Shown here one piece after another: positions 43,127 to 51,987 of a stretch of DNA of 64,000 bases. Each line of letters starts with the position of its first letter. Within the stretch, counting starts at the first letter, position 1. The translations under genes were made by a program, and so were the position numbers. Origin of the DNA: RYN-230 sp963770545. GTDB taxonomy: Bacteria > Actinomycetota > Actinomycetes > Streptosporangiales > Streptosporangiaceae. The notes beneath the pieces were generated by a model. That model did no database searches, was not told the origin of the DNA, and saw only the letters and a list, made by a program, of their open reading frames with translations. The stretch lies in the NCBI GenBank assembly GCA_963770545.1, contig CAVYQF010000027.1, forward strand, positions 1 through 64,000, written 5' to 3'.

Positions 43127-44284
43127 GTGCTGACCGGGGCGTATCTGTATCCGTGGGACGTAGACGGTGACCCCGCCGCCGCGGACCGCCTGGCCGGGCT
43201 GGGGCTGGCCGGGGTCACGCTGGCCGCCGCGTACCACGCGGTGCGCGCGGTCACCCCGCATCATCCGGGGCACCGGATCGTCACCCGGGACGCCGGGATC
43301 TACTTTCGGCCCGATCCGGCCCGCTGGCGTGACGCGCGGCTCCGTCCGGTAGCCGCTGCTGCGGGAGACGACGGCCCGGGCACGTTCGAGCGCGCCGCGG
43401 CTGGATTGCGGGCCGCGGGTCTGCCCGTCACCGCCTGGGTGGTGGTCACGCACAACTCCCGGCTCGCCGGTGCGGGGGAGTGCTGGGTACGCAACGCGTT
43501 CGGGGACGTGTATCCCTGGGCCCTGTGTGCCGGCTCTGACGTGGTGCGCGAGTACGCGGCGCTGCTGGCCGCGGAGGCCGCGGCCCTGGACGGCGTGGAC
43601 GCGATCGAGCTGGAGGCGTGCGGCTGGTACGGCTTCGAGCACGGCAGCGCGCACGACAAGACGGGCGGCGTAGCCGGGGGCGCCCGCGACTGGCTGCTCT
43701 CGCTGTGCTTCTGCGGCTCGTGCGGTCCGGCGTACCGGGAGGCGGGGGCCGACCCGGCCGGGCTGGCCGCCCTGGTCCGGGCCGCCGCCGACGGCGGCCC
43801 GGCGCTGCCCGGCGAGGCCGGCGCGATGGTCAACGCGGCTCGTGCGGCGGCCTCCGGGCGGCTGCTCACCGAGGTCCTGGCCGCGGTCCGTGCGGCCGCG
43901 CCCGGCCGGCCCGTGCTGGTGCACTCTCACCCTGATCCGCGCGCCGCCGGCGCGAACCCCGGCTACGACCCGTCCGTCCTGTGCGGCCCGGGCGGCGCCG
44001 ACGGCGTGGTGCTGAGCTGCGGGAACCCGCTCACCGCCCCGGACCTGGTCGCCCGGACCGCGGCGGCCACGCCGCCTGGCTCGGCGATCGCCGCGGTCCT
44101 GCAGGCCGTGGCCGGTCTCGGCGGCCAGCCCGGGACCCTGGCGGAGCAGGCCCAGGCGGTCCGGGCCGCCGGCGCCACCGAACTCCGCGTCTACCACGCG
44201 GGCCTGGCCGCGCAGAGCGACCTCGCGGCGATTCGCGACCTATGCCGGGCGGGCGGAAGCCCGGAAGGCTACGCACATGACTGA
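43127..44284 (+). CDS. Unassigned ~385-residue protein of the sugar-acid operon
   Basis: A 385-residue, Ala-rich (alpha/beta) protein without signal peptide or membrane segment. Motifs seen: LTGAYLYPWDVDGD at the start, VTAWVVVTHNSRLAGAG, DAIELEACGWYGFEHGSAHD, LSLCFCGSCGPAYREAG (three Cys in CFCGSC), LVHSHPDP. The alternating strands and E/D/H-bearing loops suggest a TIM barrel, perhaps an unannotated hydrolase or isomerase. I do not recognise a named family. GTG start, 15 bases after the KGSADH gene, and an 8-base overlap with the next gene. Confidence 0.65.
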   Translation: MLTGAYLYPWDVDGDPAAADRLAGLGLAGVTLAAAYHAVRAVTPHHPGHRIVTRDAGIYFRPDPARWRDARLRPVAAAAGDDGPGTFERAAAGLRAAGLPVTAWVVVTHNSRLAGAGECWVRNAFGDVYPWALCAGSDVVREYAALLAAEAAALDGVDAIELEACGWYGFEHGSAHDKTGGVAGGARDWLLSLCFCGSCGPAYREAGADPAGLAALVRAAADGGPALPGEAGAMVNAARAAASGRLLTEVLAAVRAAAPGRPVLVHSHPDPRAAGANPGYDPSVLCGPGGADGVVLSCGNPLTAPDLVARTAAATPPGSAIAAVLQAVAGLGGQPGTLAEQAQAVRAAGATELRVYHAGLAAQSDLAAIRDLCRAGGSPEGYAHD

Positions 44285-45029
44285 GATTCCCGTCCGCCAT
44301 TTCCGCGGCCGCGATGGCATCCAGCTCGCCTACCGTGAACTAGGGGAGGGCCGGCCCCTGATCCTGATTCATGGATATCTCGGAAACGCCATGACCATGG
44401 TCGAGACCGGGCTCGCCGGGAAGCTCGCCGGACAAGGCTACCGCGTTATCCTGCCGGACCTTCGCGGTCACGGCGACAGCGCCCGGCCGCACGACCCCGC
44501 CGCCTACCCGCCCGACGCACTGGCCGACGACGGACTCGCGCTGATCGACCACCTTGGACTCACCGGCTACGACCTTGGCGGCTACTCACTGGGCGGGCGG
44601 ACCGTGATCCGGCTGCTGGCCCGCGGGGCGGCCCCCGGTCGCGCCATCGTGGGCGGGCAGGGGCTGGAGGCGATTACCCACACGGTCGGCCGCGGCGGCC
44701 GGTTCCGTCACGTCCTCACCCGCTTCGGCACGTTCGAGCCCGGCTCCCCGGAACAGGCCATGGAAGACTGGGTCATCGCCAGCGGAGGCGACCCGGCCGC
44801 GCTGGTTCACGTGCTCGACACGTTCGTCAACACCTCACTAGCCGAACTCGCCCGCATCATGGTGCCCACGCTCGTCCTGACCGGGGCCGAGGACGGCCAT
44901 AATGACACGGCCGAGGCGCTGGCGAACGCCCTGGGAAACGGCCGCTACGTCATGCTGCCCGGCAATCACGGCACCATCATCGGCACGCCGCAGTTCGAGG
45001 ACGCGGTCACCGACTTCCTGAATCTCTAA
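44277..45029 (+). CDS. Alpha/beta hydrolase
   Basis: A 250-residue alpha/beta hydrolase. LILIHGYLGNAMT has the oxyanion region, GYDLGGYSLGGRTVI the nucleophile Ser (GYSLGG), LVLTGAEDGHND the acid Asp and LPGNHGTII the His. In this operon it could open the aldaro- or aldono-lactone made by the SDR (inference); esterase activity is the default alternative. ATG overlaps the preceding stop. Confidence 0.85.
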   Translation: MTEIPVRHFRGRDGIQLAYRELGEGRPLILIHGYLGNAMTMVETGLAGKLAGQGYRVILPDLRGHGDSARPHDPAAYPPDALADDGLALIDHLGLTGYDLGGYSLGGRTVIRLLARGAAPGRAIVGGQGLEAITHTVGRGGRFRHVLTRFGTFEPGSPEQAMEDWVIASGGDPAALVHVLDTFVNTSLAELARIMVPTLVLTGAEDGHNDTAEALANALGNGRYVMLPGNHGTIIGTPQFEDAVTDFLNL

Positions 45030-45194
45030 CGAGCAGATCAGGTCCCGGCCCCGCGGCCAGGCGATGTTGTGCTCGTCGTAATGGTGCTTGCAGTTCTCGC
45101 AGATGCTGCCCCGTCCCTCAAACCGGGAGCAGGAGCACTTGGTGCACGATCCTGTTCCCGCGTGCGCTCGCCTGCATCTCGTCGCGAAAACCAT
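44838..45194 (-). CDS. Possible small Cys/His-rich protein, partly antisense
   Basis: The first half has GSCTKCSCSRFEGRGSICEN and CKHHYDEHN, a regular C-x2-C-x-C ... C-x2-C-x-H-H ... H pattern that looks like a zinc-binding domain. The C-terminal half runs antisense through the hydrolase gene and looks like shadow sequence, so the real end is doubtful. No good ribosome-binding site was seen. It occupies most of the 325-base gap from 45030 to 45354. Confidence 0.35.
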   Translation of the reverse strand: MVFATRCRRAHAGTGSCTKCSCSRFEGRGSICENCKHHYDEHNIAWPRGRDLICSLEIQEVGDRVLELRRADDGAVIAGQHDVAAVSQGVRQRLGRVIMAVLGPGQDERGHHDAGEFG

Positions 45195-45354
45195 GGGTGC
45201 TGTGGCTGCCCTCTCCCCAATGGCCTGAGCGGGGCGGTCTCAGCCATGTGGCGTTGCTCACATGATCCACTGGAGTGGACGGCCTACCGGGTGTAGCGGT
45301 TGTCAGGAATGGCGCCTGAATTTCACCAGGGTAAGAGTCAGCTAACCAGAATGG

Positions 45355-47004
45355 CTATGCGTCCGGCGGCTGAGCCGCCCGGGCCGCGATCAGCAGGGCG
45401 ACATGCAGCGACGTGCGTGATTCGGCCGAGTCGAGGCTGACCCCCAGGATGCGCTCGATATGCCGCAGCCGCTCGTACAGGGTGGGCCGGGCCAGGTGAG
45501 CCTGGGCCGCGGCCTCCGCCTTGTTGCCGCCCGCGGCCAGGTAGGCGGCCAGCACGCCGGTCAGGTCAGTCCCGTGCGCGGTGTCATAATCGCGCAGCGG
45601 TCCCAGTTCCCGGTCCACGAACGTGGCCAGCCGGGCGTCCCCGCCGAGTAGTGAGAGCAGGCCGCGCAGTCGCAGGTCGGCCAGGCGGTAGAAGAGACGG
45701 CCGTCCTGGGCCCCGGGGGTGTCCGCGGCGGCGTCCGCGACCTGCCGGGCCTCCAGCAGCGAGCGCCGGGCCTCCCGCAGGTGGCTCGCGGTCGTGCCCA
45801 CCCCGATCACCGGTTCCCCGCCGGGCATCCCGTAGGGCCGCCGGGCCCGGCGGGCCAGCGCCAGCCAGGCCGCCGCGCACACGCCGGCCAGCACCTGCTC
45901 CGGATCGGCCCCGGCACCAGCCGACAGCAGAGCACCCGCCCGCATGTCATCCAGCGAGCCAACCAGCGCGGGGATCCGCTCGGTCCGGCACGCGTCCGAG
46001 AGCGCCTCGGCCAGGTCCAGGACGCGGGCCTGGGCCAGCAGGCCGGCCCCGCCCTCCGGTGACCTGATTACCGCGGCGATCAGCTGCCGCCCGGTGACCG
46101 GCACTCCTAGCGCCCGGCACCGGGCGGCCATCTCGCCGGTGTCCGCGTCGGGCTGGGTCAGCAGGATGCTGATCAGCGTGCGGTGCGCCTGCCGTTCCAG
46201 GCTTTCCTGCTGGCGGGCCAGCAGCCGGCCCAGCGCCAGCGTGGTGGCTGTCCGCTCCACCAGGACGGTGTCCACCGGGCCAGGCGGCCCGTCGCAGACC
46301 AGGATGACCCGGCCCCAGTCCTCGCCGCGGGCCCCCACGGTGGTCACCAGCCAGCCCGGGCCGGGGTGATAGGCGGTCCGCGGCGAGGACGCTGTCGCGG
46401 CGGAACGGGCCCCGAAGTCCGCCAGCAGGCTGGCCGGGTCGGTCCCGGCGGGCTCGCAGGCGAGCACGTGATGGGACAGGTCTTCCAGAATCAGCGGCCG
46501 CCCCGCCAGCAGCGCGGCCTCGCGGAGGATGCCGGCCGGGCCGGCGCCGGCTACGGCCAGGTCGGTGAATACCTCGTGCAGCCGGGCCGAGGCCCGCAGT
46601 TGCTCCAGCTGGTCGTCGATGATCAGGGCGTGCACGGCCTCGGTGATCTCGATGAACGGGACCTCGCGGGTGAACACGACCAGCGGCAGCCCCAGGTCCT
46701 GGGCGGCCGCGACGAAGGCGGGGGGCAGCCCGCCGGTGTACTTGCGGCCCAGTTCGACCGCCAGGGCGCTCACCCCCACCCCGGCCAGCCCGGCCACGTA
46801 GGCGCCGATGAGCGTCTCCTCGTCAGGCAGCGCGATCCCGGTGGTCAGCACCAGTTCGCCGCCGCGCAGCAGCCGGGCCGCGTCGGCGAACTCGATCGCG
46901 TGCACCCAGCGCACCGGCCGGTCCAGCCCCCCGGGCGCCGCCACCACCTGCGGCTGCCCGCGCTGCACTGCGGCCAGCTGGAGCACCTCCCGTACCGTCG
47001 GCAC
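45355..47004 (-). CDS. PucR/CdaR-family transcriptional regulator
   Basis: A 549-residue regulator. The N-terminal PucR domain (TVREVLQLAAVQRGQPQVVAA; GGELVLTTGIALPDEETLI) is followed by a GGDEF-like middle and the C-terminal HTH_30 (LAAYLAAGGNKAEAAAQAH, then LARPTLYERLRHIERILG). PucR proteins control purine, pyrimidine or amino-acid catabolism. Divergent from the aminotransferase-MmsA operon by about 250 bases, it is probably its activator. GTG start after AAGGAG. Confidence 0.9.
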   Translation of the reverse strand: MPTVREVLQLAAVQRGQPQVVAAPGGLDRPVRWVHAIEFADAARLLRGGELVLTTGIALPDEETLIGAYVAGLAGVGVSALAVELGRKYTGGLPPAFVAAAQDLGLPLVVFTREVPFIEITEAVHALIIDDQLEQLRASARLHEVFTDLAVAGAGPAGILREAALLAGRPLILEDLSHHVLACEPAGTDPASLLADFGARSAATASSPRTAYHPGPGWLVTTVGARGEDWGRVILVCDGPPGPVDTVLVERTATTLALGRLLARQQESLERQAHRTLISILLTQPDADTGEMAARCRALGVPVTGRQLIAAVIRSPEGGAGLLAQARVLDLAEALSDACRTERIPALVGSLDDMRAGALLSAGAGADPEQVLAGVCAAAWLALARRARRPYGMPGGEPVIGVGTTASHLREARRSLLEARQVADAAADTPGAQDGRLFYRLADLRLRGLLSLLGGDARLATFVDRELGPLRDYDTAHGTDLTGVLAAYLAAGGNKAEAAAQAHLARPTLYERLRHIERILGVSLDSAESRTSLHVALLIAARAAQPPDA

Positions 47005-47257
47005 CTGTCATCTCCTTCCACCACCCGCATCCCAAACGCCCGCGGGCCCGCGGCCTTCCAGCCCGCAGCCGGCGACTCTTCCCGCGTTCCGTTCGCCAGA
47101 AACGGACATATCGCCCGATGGCACGCACGCCACACGGGAAAAGTGGTGGCGCTGGTGCCGCTAGCCTAAGCGGGGTTTTCATAGTGTCAGGATCAGGGAC
47201 CTAATGGTGACAGAGTGTCGGCCTCGCGGGCCGGGCTGGCCGGCCAGACTGAGTGGC

Positions 47258-48556
47258 ATGTCGGAACTTCTTGAGCGGCACCGCCGCGTTATCGCTAACT
47301 GGGTCGGGCTCTACTACTCCGAGCCGCTGGAACTCACCAGCGGCAGCGGCAGCCGCGTCACCGACGCCTCCGGCCGCACCTACCTGGACTTCTTCTGCGG
47401 GATCCTGACCAACATGCTGGGCTACGACGTGCCCGAGGTCCGGGCGGCGGTCCAGCGCCAGCTCGACACCGGCATCGTGCACACCTCCACCCTGTACCTG
47501 ATCCGCAACCAGGTGGAGCTGGCCGAGAAGCTGGCCCGGCTGTCGGGGATCGAGAACGCCAAGGTGTTCTTCACCAACTCCGGCACCGAGGCCAACGAGA
47601 CCGCGCTGATGCTGGCCACCGTGGCCCGCCGGTCCAACCAGGTCCTGGCGCTGCGCAACAGCTACCACGGCCGCTCGTTCGGCGCGGTGGCCATCACCGG
47701 GAACGGCGCGTGGAAGAGCTCGCAGCTGGCCCCGTTCAACGTGCACTACCTGCACGGCACCGACCGCCAGCTGCCCGCGTTCGCCGGGCTCGACGACGCG
47801 GAGTACACCGCCGCGTGCGTCCAGGACCTGCGGCACGTGCTGACCACCGCGACCGCGGGGGACGTCGCCTGCCTGATCGCCGAGCCCGTGCAGGGCGTCG
47901 GCGGGTTCACCATGCCGCCGGACGGGCTGCTGGGCGAGTACGCCGCGGTCCTGCGGGAGCGGGGGGCGCTGCTCATCTCCGACGAGGTGCAGACCGGATG
48001 GGGCCGGACCGGCGAGCACTTCTGGGGCATCGGCGCGCACGGCGTGACCCCCGACATCATCACGTTCGCCAAGGGCCTCGGCAACGGGATGGCCATCGGT
48101 GGCGTGATCGCCCGCGGTGACCTGATGGACGGGCTGCCCGGCAACGGCATCTCCACCTTCGGCGGCAACCCGCTGTCCACCGCCGCCGCCAACGCGACCC
48201 TCGACTACGTGCTCTCCCACGACCTGCAGCGGAACGCGGCCGAGCTGGGCAGCATGGTCATCAGCGCTCTCCGCGAGGCGGCCGCGCCGCTCCGCACGGT
48301 CGGCGAGGTCCGCGGCAAGGGCCTGATGTTCGCGGTTGACCTGGTCGACCCCGCGACCGGGGCACCCAGCCCGGCGCTGGCCACCCGGATGCTGGAGGAG
48401 ACCCGCGAACGCGGCCTGCTGATCGGCAAGGGCGGCCTGTACGGGCACACGCTCCGGATGGCGCCCCCAATGAACGTGTCCGAGGCCGAGGCCAAGGAGG
48501 GCCTCGGCATCCTGGCCGACGCGCTGCGCGCGGTGAACGAGGAGGCCGGCAAGTGA
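47258..48556 (+). CDS. Class III aminotransferase (AGXT2/beta-alanine type)
   Basis: A 432-residue PLP aminotransferase. FFTNSGTEANETALMLATV, YHGRSFGAVAITGN, LLISDEVQTGWGRTGEHFWG and IITFAKGLGNGMAIGG (Schiff-base Lys) are of the AGXT2 / 4-aminobutyrate subfamily. Coupling (GTGA) to MmsA and control by a PucR-type regulator suggest beta-alanine or 3-aminoisobutyrate as donor (inference). ATG at 47258 is chosen; an in-frame ATG at 47204 would add 18 residues. Confidence 0.85.
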   Translation: MSELLERHRRVIANWVGLYYSEPLELTSGSGSRVTDASGRTYLDFFCGILTNMLGYDVPEVRAAVQRQLDTGIVHTSTLYLIRNQVELAEKLARLSGIENAKVFFTNSGTEANETALMLATVARRSNQVLALRNSYHGRSFGAVAITGNGAWKSSQLAPFNVHYLHGTDRQLPAFAGLDDAEYTAACVQDLRHVLTTATAGDVACLIAEPVQGVGGFTMPPDGLLGEYAAVLRERGALLISDEVQTGWGRTGEHFWGIGAHGVTPDIITFAKGLGNGMAIGGVIARGDLMDGLPGNGISTFGGNPLSTAAANATLDYVLSHDLQRNAAELGSMVISALREAAAPLRTVGEVRGKGLMFAVDLVDPATGAPSPALATRMLEETRERGLLIGKGGLYGHTLRMAPPMNVSEAEAKEGLGILADALRAVNEEAGK

Positions 48557-50055
48557 ACGAAGAGGTCAAGCACGTCAGCCACTGGATCGGCGGGCAGCCC
48601 TGGACGGGCGCCGCCGAGCGGCACGGCGACATCTACGACCCGGCCACCGGCGAGGTGACCGGGACGGTGGACTTCGCCTCGGCCGCGGTCGTCGATGACG
48701 CGGTGGCCTCGGCGGCCAAGGCCTTCCCCGGCTGGCGCGCCGCGTCCCTGGCCAAGCGGGCCGGCGTGCTGTTCTCCTTCCGCGAGCTGCTGGCCAGGCG
48801 CACCGGCGAGCTGGCCGCGCTGATCAGCGCCGAGCACGGCAAGGTGGCCGGGGATGCGGCCGGCGAGGTGGCCCGGGGCCTGGAGGTCGTCGAGTTCGCC
48901 TGCGGGATCCCGCATCTGCTCAAGGGCGGATTCTCGGAGAACGTCTCGACCGGCGTGGACGCCTACTCCATCCGGCAACCGCTCGGGGTGGTGGCCGGGA
49001 TCACCCCGTTCAACTTCCCGGCCATGGTGCCGATGTGGATGTTCCCCATCGCCATCGCGTGCGGGAACACCTTCGTGCTCAAGCCTTCGGAGAAGGACCC
49101 CTCGGCGTCGCTGCTGCTGGCCCGGCTGTGGGCGGAAGCGGGCCTGCCCGACGGCGTGTTCAACGTGGTGCAGGGGGACAAGGAGGCGGTCGACGCGCTG
49201 CTGGGTCACTCCGACGTCCGCGCCGTGAGCTTCGTCGGGTCGACCCCGATCGCACGCTACGTTTACGAAACGGGCACCCGGGCGGGCAAGCGCGTCCAGG
49301 CGCTGGGCGGGGCCAAGAACCACATGGTCGTGCTGCCGGACGCCGACCTCGACCTGGCCGCGGACGCCGCGGTGTCCGCGGGGTTCGGCTCCGCCGGCGA
49401 GCGGTGCATGGCCGTGTCCGTGCTGGTGGCGGTCGGCCAGGTGGGCGACGAGCTGGTCGCCAAGATCACTGAGCGGGTAGGGCGGTTGCGGGTGGGGCCA
49501 GGCTCTGACGAGCGCTCGGAGATGGGGCCGCTGGTCACCGGGGCGCACCGGGACAAGGTCGCCTCCTACCTGGACTCCGGGGTCCGCGAGGGTGCCACGC
49601 TGGCCGTGGACGGGCGGGTGCACCCGGTCATCGGCGGCGGCGATGGCGGGTTCTGGCTGGGGCCCAGCGTCCTGGATCACGTCACCCCGGCCATGGCCGC
49701 CTACACCGACGAGATCTTCGGCCCGGTGCTCTCGGTCGTCCGCGCGTCCACGTACGAGGATGCGGTCCGGCTGGTCAGCGACAATCCCTACGGGAACGGG
49801 ACGGCGATCTTCACCAACGACGGGGGAGCGGCCCGGCGGTTCGTGTTCGACGTCGAGGCCGGCATGGTCGGGGTGAACGTTCCGATCCCGGTGCCGATGG
49901 CTTATTACTCGTTCGGGGGGTGGAAGGCGTCGTTGTTCGGGGACACGCATGTGCATGGGACTGAGGGCGTGCATTTTTACACGCGGGGGAAGGCGGTGAC
50001 GTCGCGGTGGCTCGATCCTTCGCCACGGGGGCGTGTCGCTGGGATTTCCGGTTAA
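48553..50055 (+). CDS. mmsA: Methylmalonate-semialdehyde dehydrogenase (CoA-acylating)
   Basis: A 500-residue ALDH-fold enzyme of the MmsA type. GVVAGITPFNFPAMVPMWMF, LKPSEKDPSASLLLA, LGGAKNHMVVLPDADL (Asn where other ALDHs have the base Glu) and GSAGERCMAVSV (catalytic Cys) are the CoA-acylating hallmarks. It forms acetyl- or propionyl-CoA from malonate or methylmalonate semialdehyde, the product of the coupled aminotransferase. GTG start overlaps the upstream stop. Codon use near the 3' end is slightly less GC-rich. Confidence 0.92.
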   Translation: MNEEVKHVSHWIGGQPWTGAAERHGDIYDPATGEVTGTVDFASAAVVDDAVASAAKAFPGWRAASLAKRAGVLFSFRELLARRTGELAALISAEHGKVAGDAAGEVARGLEVVEFACGIPHLLKGGFSENVSTGVDAYSIRQPLGVVAGITPFNFPAMVPMWMFPIAIACGNTFVLKPSEKDPSASLLLARLWAEAGLPDGVFNVVQGDKEAVDALLGHSDVRAVSFVGSTPIARYVYETGTRAGKRVQALGGAKNHMVVLPDADLDLAADAAVSAGFGSAGERCMAVSVLVAVGQVGDELVAKITERVGRLRVGPGSDERSEMGPLVTGAHRDKVASYLDSGVREGATLAVDGRVHPVIGGGDGGFWLGPSVLDHVTPAMAAYTDEIFGPVLSVVRASTYEDAVRLVSDNPYGNGTAIFTNDGGAARRFVFDVEAGMVGVNVPIPVPMAYYSFGGWKASLFGDTHVHGTEGVHFYTRGKAVTSRWLDPSPRGRVAGISG

Positions 50056-50196
50056 CAAGTAGATATCCGCTGGGGCGCGGGGGCGTGGCCGGCCTTTTCC
50101 TGGCGCGATAAGCGCCGGGGGAAAGGCCCCCACGGCCCCGCTCGGCTTCGCCATCGCTGGCTGCCCCGCAGCGCATGTCTGGCGGCCGGCGGGTAC

Positions 50197-51033
50197 ATGG
50201 ACGGCATGGGCGTGCTCATCGGGACCTCGGGGTGGCAGTACAAGGACTGGCGCGGGGGGCTGTACCCGGCGGGGGTCGCGCAGCGGCGGTGGCTGGAGCA
50301 CTACGCCACGCAGTACCAGACCGTGGAAAATAACGGCTCGTTCTACCGGCTGCCCTTGCGGGAGACGTTTGAGGGGTGGCGGGATCGGACGCCGGATGAC
50401 TTCGTGATGGCGGTGAAGGCGAGCCGGTACCTGACTCATGTGCGGAAGCTGCGTGATCCGGCCGAGCCGGTGGCGCGGTTGCTGGGGGCGGCGTCCGGGC
50501 TGGGGGCGAAGTTGGGGCCGATCCTGGTGCAGCTGCCACCCACCTTTCAGGCGGATCCGGGACTGCTGGACGCCTGCCTGGAGGAGTTCCGGGGGGCCTG
50601 GCCAGCGGTCCGGGGTGAGGGGCCGGAGGTGCTGCGGATTGCGGTGGAGCCGCGGCATGAGACCTGGTGGACGGACGAGGTCCGGGAGGTCCTGGGGGCT
50701 CACGATGCCGCGCTGTGCTGGGCGGACCGGCTCGGGCGGCCGGTTACGCCGCTGTGGCGCACGGCCAGCTGGGGGTTCTTGCGGTTTCACGAAGGCACCG
50801 CCGACCCCTGGCCCCGGTATGGAGAACAGGCGCTGCAGGCCTGGGTCGAGCGGATCGGCGAGGCACATCTCAGCCACGCGGATGTCTACGTCTACTTCAA
50901 CAACGACCCGGGCGGTGCGGCCGTGATCAACTCCGCCGAGTTCGCCGACCTGGCCCGGAGGGCTGGCCTGACTGCGACCCGCACTCCGGCCATCGGTGAC
51001 GTTCCCTTAACGCCCCCCATACCGACCTGGTGA
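50197..51033 (+). CDS. DUF72 (YecE-type) protein
   Basis: A 278-residue DUF72 TIM-barrel protein: GVLIGTSGWQYKDWRGGLYP, EHYATQYQTVENNGSFYRLP, FVMAVKASRYLTHVRKL, and VYVYFNNDPGGAAVIN are the family signature blocks. The biochemical function is not established. Start at 50197 or the ATG three codons later. It follows MmsA by about 140 bases on the same strand but is a common stand-alone gene. Confidence 0.9.
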   Translation: MDGMGVLIGTSGWQYKDWRGGLYPAGVAQRRWLEHYATQYQTVENNGSFYRLPLRETFEGWRDRTPDDFVMAVKASRYLTHVRKLRDPAEPVARLLGAASGLGAKLGPILVQLPPTFQADPGLLDACLEEFRGAWPAVRGEGPEVLRIAVEPRHETWWTDEVREVLGAHDAALCWADRLGRPVTPLWRTASWGFLRFHEGTADPWPRYGEQALQAWVERIGEAHLSHADVYVYFNNDPGGAAVINSAEFADLARRAGLTATRTPAIGDVPLTPPIPTW

Positions 51034-51067
51034 CCTGACCGCGCAGGCGAGCGGCGGGCCAGGTCGT

Positions 51068-51892
51068 TCACCCGGCGGCGGTGCTGAACGCCTGGTAGTA
51101 GGCGGACTGGCCGGAGGCTGTGGGGTGGTAGGACTCCGGGATGTCCAGGAAGTTCACCGCGTGCAGCCAGCTGGCCGGATCGCAGATCTCGTGGCCGGTG
51201 AAGGCGGTGCGCACGTCCGCGAACACGTCACCGTGCCGTCCTGCGGCGGCCTGGATCTGGCTGTCCAGCTCGTTCGCCCCGGTGTTGAGGTCGGTGCGGT
51301 CGGTCGTGCTCAGCCCGATGCAGGAGGAAGACCTGGACAGGTCGTACAGGTCCGGGTAGCCGAGGACCACGACCCGGGCGTTGGGGGCGTCCGCCCTGAT
51401 GGCGTTCAGCACCGCGTCCAGCTCGCCCGGCAGCTGCGAGGCGATCAGGGATTCCGCGTTGCTCACGGCGCTGACACAGCTGCTCGTGGGCAGCAGCACG
51501 CAGGTCTCCATCACCGACGAGAAACCCACATCGTTGCCGCCGACCGTAATGGACACCAAGGTGGTGGCCGGGCTGAGCGCGGACAGCTGGGTACTGAGCA
51601 CGGTCGCGGTGGTCGCGCCCGAGCAGGCCTCGGACACGTACGAGGCGGGCTGGTTCGCGGCGTCCCACCGGGCTGGGTAGGCGTTGGTGCTCTGGTCACA
51701 GGACCCGCTGGAGCCGATGTAGCTTCCGGCCCCGACGCCGGAGGAGTACGAGTCGCCGAGCGCTACGTAAGCCGCGGCGGACTGGGCGCTGGCCTGGGCC
51801 GGGATCAGCACGGGCAGTGCCGCGGCGGCCAGCGCGGCGGCGGCGGCCACAGCGGAAACGGCGGAACGGGGGCAGGGGGCTCGAGGGCTCAC
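51068..51892 (-). CDS. Secreted SGNH/GDSL lipase-esterase
   Basis: A 274-residue secreted hydrolase. The signal peptide (AVSAVAAAAALAAAALPVLI, cleavage near AQASA-QS) is followed by block I YVALGDSYSSGVGAG (nucleophile Ser), block III SITVGGNDVGF, and block V PESYHPTASGQSAYY (His). Six cysteines suggest three disulfides, as in Streptomyces SGNH lipases. GTG at 51892 is chosen because AAGGAGG lies just upstream; upstream codons lack a signal-like sequence. Monocistronic. Confidence 0.9.
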   Translation of the reverse strand: MSPRAPCPRSAVSAVAAAAALAAAALPVLIPAQASAQSAAAYVALGDSYSSGVGAGSYIGSSGSCDQSTNAYPARWDAANQPASYVSEACSGATTATVLSTQLSALSPATTLVSITVGGNDVGFSSVMETCVLLPTSSCVSAVSNAESLIASQLPGELDAVLNAIRADAPNARVVVLGYPDLYDLSRSSSCIGLSTTDRTDLNTGANELDSQIQAAAGRHGDVFADVRTAFTGHEICDPASWLHAVNFLDIPESYHPTASGQSAYYQAFSTAAG

Positions 51893-51987
51893 GGGTCCTC
51901 CTTGACAGCGCCGCGGTGATCTACTCACCAGTAACCGCGAAGCGAACAGGCGCGTCAAGGCATGGCCAGGTAACGATCCCGGACTAG

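Noticed and set aside
48205..50877. 890-codon open frame antisense to mmsA and the DUF72 gene
   Set aside because: Antisense shadow across two well-recognised genes; Pro/His/Arg/Gly-rich with no domain.
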